DNA of 19,612 bases from CAZOZP01 sp964584325 (GTDB lineage: Bacteria; Bacteroidota; Ignavibacteria; Ignavibacteriales; Melioribacteraceae): NCBI GenBank assembly GCA_964584325.1, contig CAZOZP010000060.1:1-19612 (forward strand), in the 5' to 3' direction. Each line of letters starts with the position of its first letter. Positions within the stretch are counted from its first letter, which is position 1. The position numbers and the translations under genes are program-made. Below are positions 14,907 to 19,612 of this stretch, piece after piece. The notes below the pieces were generated by a model. The model was not told the DNA's origin. It saw only the letters and a list, made by a program, of their open reading frames with translations, and ran no database searches.

Positions 14907-15529
14907 CCTTCTTTTCCTATAAGAGGAACAAATGCAAAATTGGGAACTTCATCAACATCAAAGATATTATCCTCAGCTTTTGTCAGTATAAGAAGCGATT
15001 GTCCGGATTTATCGCCCACCGGTATTACCATTCTTCCGCCAATAGCAAGCTGCTTCTTTAATGGATTTGGAATAACCGGTCCGCCCGCTGTAACTATTAT
15101 TCCGTCGAAAGGTGAATACTCATCCCACCCTAAAGTACCATCGGCACATCTCATCAGAACTCTTATTCCTTTATCATCAAACAGCTTTTGAGTTCTGATA
15201 TATATCTGATCCTGTCTTTCAATAGAATACACTCTCATTCCCATTTTATGCAGAATAGCTGCCTGATAACCGGAACCTGTTCCTATTTCAAGTATTTTTG
15301 ACCCCGGTTTCAAATTAAGCGCCTGAGTCATAAATGCCACTGTATATGGCTGAGATATTGTTTGTCCGTAACCTATCGGCAGAGCATTATCTTCATATGC
15401 AAGATGCTGAATTGCATTAGGTATAAATATGTGCCTTTCAACTTCCATCATAGCTTTAAGGACAGCTTCGCTTTTAATTCCCTTAAGCCTTAATTTATCA
15501 ATCAGTTCTTTTCTTTCAGTCTCTCTCAT
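14891..15529 (-). CDS. pcm: Protein-L-isoaspartate O-methyltransferase
   Basis: Pcm methylates isoaspartyl residues in damaged proteins using S-adenosylmethionine, starting their repair to aspartate. The 212-residue cytosolic protein matches the family length (about 208-215). The substrate region GYGQTISQPYTVAFMTQ (53-69) is diagnostic. The SAM-binding motif is KILEIGTGSGYQAA (78-91), post-motif I is YSIERQ (101-106), and motif II lies around FDGIIVTAGGPVIP (141-154). The C-terminal VPLIGKEGW (201-209) matches the FVPLIGxxGW end of the family. The start ATG at 15529 has only a weak ribosome binding site. It is the first gene of the run to the channel at 10520 and overlaps miaA by 16 bp. Confidence 0.96.
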   Translation of the reverse strand: MRETERKELIDKLRLKGIKSEAVLKAMMEVERHIFIPNAIQHLAYEDNALPIGYGQTISQPYTVAFMTQALNLKPGSKILEIGTGSGYQAAILHKMGMRVYSIERQDQIYIRTQKLFDDKGIRVLMRCADGTLGWDEYSPFDGIIVTAGGPVIPNPLKKQLAIGGRMVIPVGDKSGQSLLILTKAEDNIFDVDEVPNFAFVPLIGKEGWQGK

Positions 15530-15722
15530 ATTCCGCGTATTTCTTTATCACAAAAATACAACAATATTTGGCGGATACAAAAACATAGAATAAAACAGCG
15601 GAATAATTCTAAACCTTAACATTTTTTTGCAATCCCTTGATTTTTTTTAAAAATTGCTTGCTAAAAATATCTTACGGATTTATATTACTGGCCTAAGTTT
15701 TTTGGTTCTTTGTTGAAATTAT
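15530..15722. promoter_or_regulatory. Divergent intergenic region, pcm and tRNA genes
   Basis: These 193 AT-rich bases separate the minus-strand pcm run from the plus-strand tRNA genes, so both promoters should lie here. A TTGCTT at 15654-15659 and a TATATT at 15681-15686 are the best-looking boxes for the tRNA direction, but their 21-bp spacing is longer than ideal, so I do not assign them firmly. No coding sequence is present. Confidence 0.3.
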
Positions 15723-15795
<73 letters not shown>

Positions 15796-15799
15796 CTGC

Positions 15800-15825
15800 A
15801 ATCCACCGAGCGTGGATTTTTTTTT
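15800..15825 (+). terminator. Terminator-like hairpin between the two tRNA genes
   Basis: A perfect 7-bp stem (AATCCAC 15800-15806, loop CGAGC, GTGGATT 15812-15818) runs directly into nine Ts (15817-15825). It looks like a standard intrinsic terminator for tRNA-Gly, yet the T-run ends one base before tRNA-Cys begins at 15827. Confidence 0.75.
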
Positions 15826-15826
15826 A

Positions 15827-15900
15827 GGCGGTGTAGCCAAGTGGTCTAAGGCGAAAGTCTGCAAAACTTTTATTCGTCGGTTCGAATCCGACCGCCGCCT
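15827..15900 (+). tRNA. tRNA-Cys (anticodon GCA)
   Basis: This 74-nt tRNA has acceptor GGCGGTG/CGCCGCC (one wobble pair) and discriminator T. The D-arm is AGCCAAGTGGTCTAAGGC, the anticodon stem AAGTC/ACTTT surrounds TGCAAA (anticodon GCA), and the T-arm is GTCGGTTCGAATCCGAC. CCA is not encoded. It converges with the GH3 lipoprotein gene, whose stop is 18 bp away. Confidence 0.95.
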
Positions 15901-15918
15901 CAAAAATTCTTTCCGGTT

Positions 15919-17070
15919 TTATATATATTTCAATTTATTCTTCAATTTCATTATTCTCTGATAAGATTCATCAATCCTTTTCTCTGTTATTATCCCTTTT
16001 GCAATTAATTCTTTAACAATTGCTCTTACTTTTACTGCTATCATTTCATCATAAACAATATTATTGGCAAAAAGAAATATATCTGCTCCTGCTTCTATTG
16101 ATTTTTGTACTGCTGTTTCAAGTCCATAATAGTTGGTAATTGCACCCATTCCCATATCATCTGTAATAACTACTCCCTGAAAACCCAGTTGTTCTCTTAA
16201 TATACCTGTTATAATTTTCTTTGAAAGAGTGGCAGGATAATCAGGATCCAGTTTTGAGTTAAAAATATGAGCAGTCATTATTAAATCATTATATCCGAAT
16301 TTAATCATCCTTCTGTAGGGTTCTAATTCTTCTTCACTCCAGGTGTTTGTTACATCTGTAAATCCGAGATGTGAATCTGCCGAGGCGCTGCCATGTCCCG
16401 GGAAGTGCTTTAAAGCAGTAAAAATATTCATTTTATGATGCGAATTTATTGCTATCAGCGAATGATAAACCACTTTATCCGGATTATCCGAGAAACTGCG
16501 TCCTATTTTTCCGATAGCAGGCGATTCCGGATTTACGTTCAAATCCACCACCGGGGCATAATTAACATTTATTCCGAGCTTTCGTAAAACCGAAGCAGTA
16601 CGGTCATAGTAAAATTCAGTTGTGTCTGAATTATTTACTTCACCTAAATACTGCTGACTGACGGTTGACGGGAATCCGTATTTTTCCTTCAGTCTGGCAA
16701 CTCTTCCTCCTTCCTGGTCAATTGAAATAAAAAGAGGAATTGCCGCCTTGCTTTTCAGCTTTTTAATTAATTCCCTTAGCTGGTGTTCTGATTCAATATT
16801 TCTGATAGCTGAATTTAGTGCAACGTCTCTGTCATACAAAACAACACCGCCTATTCTTCCGGCTTTTATATCTTTTATTATCATACTTGTATCAGAAACA
16901 TCAAGACCTCTAAACCCAATCAGTAACATTTGACCTATTTTTATGTCAAGAAATGATTCCGCACCCCCGGTTGTATAACCTGAAACAGGATTGTTGCTTA
17001 TTTCATCTTTACAGGAAAAGAAAACCAAGACCAATAATACTAAAAACAATTGCTTGATTCGGAAGGCCAT
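15919..17070 (-). CDS. GH3 beta-N-acetylhexosaminidase (NagZ-like) lipoprotein
   Basis: This 383-residue protein belongs to glycoside hydrolase family 3 and resembles NagZ, which removes N-acetylglucosamine from muropeptides or glycans. The N-terminus is a lipoprotein signal: a basic start, hydrophobic residues 8-18 and FFSC with Cys20 as the lipidation site, so it should act in the periplasm or on the outer membrane rather than in the cytosol like E. coli NagZ. The TIM barrel contains SIDQEGGRVARL (116-127) and KHFPGHG (221-227). The Asp-His acid/base dyad of NagZ-type enzymes is D232/H234 (ADSH), and the nucleophile is probably D304 in VITDDMGMGA. There is no C-terminal GH3 sandwich domain, as in one-domain NagZ. 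GAGG lies 7 nt before the ATG. It follows the TonB receptor by 171 bp on the same strand, with a hairpin between them. Confidence 0.92.
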   Translation of the reverse strand: MAFRIKQLFLVLLVLVFFSCKDEISNNPVSGYTTGGAESFLDIKIGQMLLIGFRGLDVSDTSMIIKDIKAGRIGGVVLYDRDVALNSAIRNIESEHQLRELIKKLKSKAAIPLFISIDQEGGRVARLKEKYGFPSTVSQQYLGEVNNSDTTEFYYDRTASVLRKLGINVNYAPVVDLNVNPESPAIGKIGRSFSDNPDKVVYHSLIAINSHHKMNIFTALKHFPGHGSASADSHLGFTDVTNTWSEEELEPYRRMIKFGYNDLIMTAHIFNSKLDPDYPATLSKKIITGILREQLGFQGVVITDDMGMGAITNYYGLETAVQKSIEAGADIFLFANNIVYDEMIAVKVRAIVKELIAKGIITEKRIDESYQRIMKLKNKLKYI

Positions 17071-17183
17071 GTAATTACCTCAATTTTAAAATTATCTTGA
17101 TAAATATAATTATAGATATAGATGAATCAAATAATTGAACAAAAGGAATTGTTTTTTGCGCAGAGTTCTTTTTAGGATATGAA

Positions 17184-17219
17184 CCGGTCTGAAGTCATTT
17201 CAAGTTCCCTTCAGACCGG
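17184..17219 (-). terminator. Hairpin between the TonB receptor and GH3 genes
   Basis: A perfect 11-bp stem (CCGGTCTGAAG 17184-17194, CTTCAGACCGG 17209-17219) encloses a 14-nt loop, 22 bases beyond the receptor stop. On the minus strand the following bases (TTCATATCCT) are not a U-run, so it may be a weak terminator or mRNA 3'-end stabiliser. The rest of 17071-17241 is AT-rich and should hold the GH3 promoter. Confidence 0.5.
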
Positions 17220-17241
17220 GAATTTTGAATTTTCTTTAGTT

Positions 17242-19612
17242 TTACAAATCGATTTCTGTTTCGTTTTCCTGCTGTCTTCTTTCGTCCTGCTTAGAGTTTG
17301 GACTTAGTCTGTATGTAATTCCCAGATAATAAACACGCGAATCAAATGAGCGGGAGCTCATTGAACTGTACTGAAGTGCAGAAGTTGTACTTTCAAATTT
17401 TCTTGTATTGAAAACATCAGTAATTCGGAAAAGTATTGAAATCTTTTTATCGAACAGATCTTTTTTTATGGCTAAATCAGCAAAATACATTTCTTTGGAT
17501 CTTGTTTGTGCATTCACTGCACCGCCTCCAAAATGGGAAGGAGAACTTGATATAGAAGGACTATTGTAATTAAAAAACACCTGAAGCTGAAAATCCTCCG
17601 GCAACATAAAGGTAGAATTAAGTCTTGTTGACCAGCTGTCTTTTTTTGTGTTAATGCCAAAGTTTCCGTTATCTTCAAGCTCTGTTATCAAGTAAGAAAA
17701 TGAAGCATTGAATCTTATCCACTTCAACAATGAAATATTGGCTGATAATTCCGTACCATAATTCATCTGTTCATTAAGATTCTTAAATGTTGATTTGGTA
17801 ACACCGCCTGCTTCGAGAGTAGTTATCGTACTGATCTGATTCTTTGTATGTCGAAGGAAAAATACTGAATTAAGCATTGTTGTGCCCAGCATACCCGAAA
17901 AACCGGCCTCGTATGAGTTAATATATTGCGGATCAAGATTCGGATTTCCGGAAAAGATGTTCAGTGAATCAGAGTAATCTGTGAAAGGATTTATCTGGTG
18001 GTTATTAGGACGATCCACTCTTCTGGTATAGCTTAACCTAAGCTGATCTGTAGGATTTAATGAATACATTAAGTGAATTGTAGGATAGAGACTGAAATAA
18101 TCCTTTGTGAATGAGAGCCCGCCGGATACAAGTTCAGATTCGGAGAGTGCATACTCACCTCTTAATCCGGCCTGATACTTGAAATCGCCTTCCGCACCGT
18201 TAAGAATTGCATAAACCGAATAAAGTCCCTCATCATTTTTAAAATGGTTTCTTAAAAGTGTTTTTTCTGTTTTATTACCGTTTATAACATCAAAATAATC
18301 GTTATTTGTTGTTAATTCTTTTATTGATGATACAAATCCTGTTTCAATCTTGTAATCCTTACTCAAAGGAAGCTGATAATTAATTTCGCCCTTAAATCTT
18401 TTATTCGTGTTTGCCGATTCATTGTAGTAATAATACTTGTTGAGATTTAGTTCAGTCTGGTCAATATTTTCTCCGCGGTCCATATTATTATCAGAATAGC
18501 TTAAATCTATATTGAATTCTTCGTCAGGCGTGTCTGTCTGAAGTCTGTATCCAAGAGAATAATTGTAAGAAAACATTTCTCTTTCCGAATCAGAGAGTCT
18601 GGTAAAATCTCGCTCAACAGTATTTAGATCAGATAGCATTAAGGTGTTGTTTTTACTTTCACTCTCGGTATCAAATGTTCTGAATCTGAATCCCGCGCTC
18701 AGAGTATTGTAATTGTTAAGGAAAAAGTCCAAATTTGAGTTAAAAGAATGCATTCTGAAAATATTATTGTTTTCGGATAATTGTTTTATACTTCCCATTG
18801 AATAATTATCCCGAAAAGTATTTCCGGATCCGTTCATATCTGAAAACCTGTTATCATAGGATACACTAAATCCGAACTCTTCCATTCTTTTGTTCAGGTT
18901 TATTGACGCATTATAATTTTTTCCGATACCGGTATTAAGAGTAATAACTCCATTCAACCCGATACTTGCCCTTTTCTTCATAATAATATTTATTATTCCG
19001 GCAGTACCTTCAGGATCAAATTTGGCAGAGGGATTTGTAACTATATCAATTTTATCAATCGAGCTGGCAGGAATATTTGAAAGTACATCTCCTCCTCCAA
19101 GTTCTGTAAGGCCGTTTGGTTTACCGTCAATAAGAATAGTAACATTTCCGTTGCCTCTTATACTCACATTCCCGTCAGAATCAACATTTACAGAAGGAGC
19201 ATTCTGCAATACATCTGCCGCAGTACCGCCCTGGGCAGATATAAGTTTTTCAACATTTATTGTCTGTTTGTCTATATGGTTTACGAAAGCTTCACTCTCG
19301 GATGCAACAACAATTTCATCAAGCTTGTAGGAAGAAGAGTAAAGACTGACAGTTCCAATATCATATAATGATTTAGCAGGGTTGATATTAAAAGAAAAGG
19401 ATTTTCTGTTATAGCCTACAAAAGAGATGTAAGCATAGTACTTGCCGAGTTTCAAGTTATCAATAAGAAATTTTCCCTGAGAATCCGAAATTCCTCCTGT
19501 AATCAGAATCGAATCCGATGCAGAATAAACTGCAATGTTACCATATTCAATGGGGCGTTTATCAAGAGAATCAATTAGCATCCCTGTGAAGGCTCCTTTC
19601 GACGGAATTTCT
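17242..19612 (-). CDS. TonB-dependent outer-membrane receptor, 5' end outside window
   Basis: This is an outer-membrane beta-barrel receptor driven by TonB, for uptake of an unidentified substrate. The reading frame stays open to the right edge. Ten residues (EIPSKGAFTG) precede the methionine at 19581 and fit the start of a carboxypeptidase-regulatory-like beta-sandwich, so that methionine is not the true start and the signal peptide lies outside. About 789 residues are visible. In order from the methionine at 19581: the regulatory domain (to about 80), a TonB-box-like DEIVV (88-92), the plug with GGTAADVLQNAPSVNV and NVSIRGNGNVTILIDGKPNG (about 105-205), and then a long barrel rich in Tyr, Asn and aromatic strand ends. 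The last strand RVYYLGITYRL is followed by a hydrophilic tail of about 25 residues. The barrel resembles the OMP_b-brl_3 group. No SusD partner follows it downstream; the upstream side is not visible. Confidence 0.9.
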   Translation of the reverse strand, partial: EIPSKGAFTGMLIDSLDKRPIEYGNIAVYSASDSILITGGISDSQGKFLIDNLKLGKYYAYISFVGYNRKSFSFNINPAKSLYDIGTVSLYSSSYKLDEIVVASESEAFVNHIDKQTINVEKLISAQGGTAADVLQNAPSVNVDSDGNVSIRGNGNVTILIDGKPNGLTELGGGDVLSNIPASSIDKIDIVTNPSAKFDPEGTAGIINIIMKKRASIGLNGVITLNTGIGKNYNASINLNKRMEEFGFSVSYDNRFSDMNGSGNTFRDNYSMGSIKQLSENNNIFRMHSFNSNLDFFLNNYNTLSAGFRFRTFDTESESKNNTLMLSDLNTVERDFTRLSDSEREMFSYNYSLGYRLQTDTPDEEFNIDLSYSDNNMDRGENIDQTELNLNKYYYYNESANTNKRFKGEINYQLPLSKDYKIETGFVSSIKELTTNNDYFDVINGNKTEKTLLRNHFKNDEGLYSVYAILNGAEGDFKYQAGLRGEYALSESELVSGGLSFTKDYFSLYPTIHLMYSLNPTDQLRLSYTRRVDRPNNHQINPFTDYSDSLNIFSGNPNLDPQYINSYEAGFSGMLGTTMLNSVFFLRHTKNQISTITTLEAGGVTKSTFKNLNEQMNYGTELSANISLLKWIRFNASFSYLITELEDNGNFGINTKKDSWSTRLNSTFMLPEDFQLQVFFNYNSPSISSSPSHFGGGAVNAQTRSKEMYFADLAIKKDLFDKKISILFRITDVFNTRKFESTTSALQYSSMSSRSFDSRVYYLGITYRLSPNSKQDERRQQENETEIDL

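Noticed and set aside
19579..19581. Methionine at 19581 as the start of the TonB receptor
   Set aside because: The frame stays open to the edge and the preceding ten residues continue the carboxypeptidase-regulatory-like domain; a signal peptide is missing.

Overview
The window looks like chromosomal DNA from a low-GC Gram-negative member of the Bacteroidota/Chlorobi supergroup, and class Ignavibacteria is my best guess. The supporting evidence is a FISUMP-domain protein, a SusC-type TonB-dependent receptor with a carboxypeptidase-regulatory-like N-terminus, an LpxH enzyme (so lipid A is made) and AT-rich genes. Many genes have clear Shine-Dalgarno sites, which argues against classical Bacteroidetes such as Bacteroides. 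The taxonomy is inference; no rRNA gene is present.

Layout: 1-577 has no gene. It holds nine 21-bp tandem repeats (1-188) directly abutting a 340-bp segment with ~32-bp terminal inverted repeats (189-528), which looks like a non-autonomous MITE-type element, and then a hairpin behind mscL. 578-1494 (minus) is a GTG-started secreted protein with a very basic tail followed by mscL. 1664-2290 (plus) is the FISUMP protein, ending at a strong bidirectional terminator shared with tRNA-Leu(CAG). 2344-5484 (minus) carries lpxH, a class A penicillin-binding protein (1 nt after lpxH) and the tRNA-Leu. An M1 aminopeptidase (5569-7254, minus) is divergent from glgC (7358-8593, plus). uvrC (8698-10527, plus) runs convergently into the next block and overlaps it by 8 bp. 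10520-15529 is a tight six-gene minus-strand run: pcm, miaA, prfB, two tandem single-domain cyclic-nucleotide-binding (cNMP) proteins, and an MscS-type channel that itself ends in a cNMP domain. Two tRNA genes, Gly(GCC) and Cys(GCA), follow on the plus strand, separated by a terminator-like hairpin. Then come a GH3/NagZ-like lipoprotein and a TonB-dependent receptor that runs off the right edge, both on the minus strand.

Most genes are housekeeping or envelope functions: lipid A (lpxH), peptidoglycan synthesis and turnover (PBP1A, NagZ-like), osmotic safety valves (mscL and the cNMP-MscS channel), outer-membrane uptake (TonB receptor), glycogen (glgC), DNA repair (uvrC), protein repair (pcm), tRNA modification (miaA) and termination (prfB). 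The most unusual unit is the prfB-cNMP-cNMP-channel block. Two small paralogous cNMP-binding domains with no output domain sit directly ahead of a cNMP-gated-type mechanosensitive channel, and all three have the phosphate-binding cassette. The two small genes share a 56-bp perfectly identical stretch over exactly that cassette although they have diverged elsewhere. The second most notable item is the repeat/MITE-like region at the left edge.
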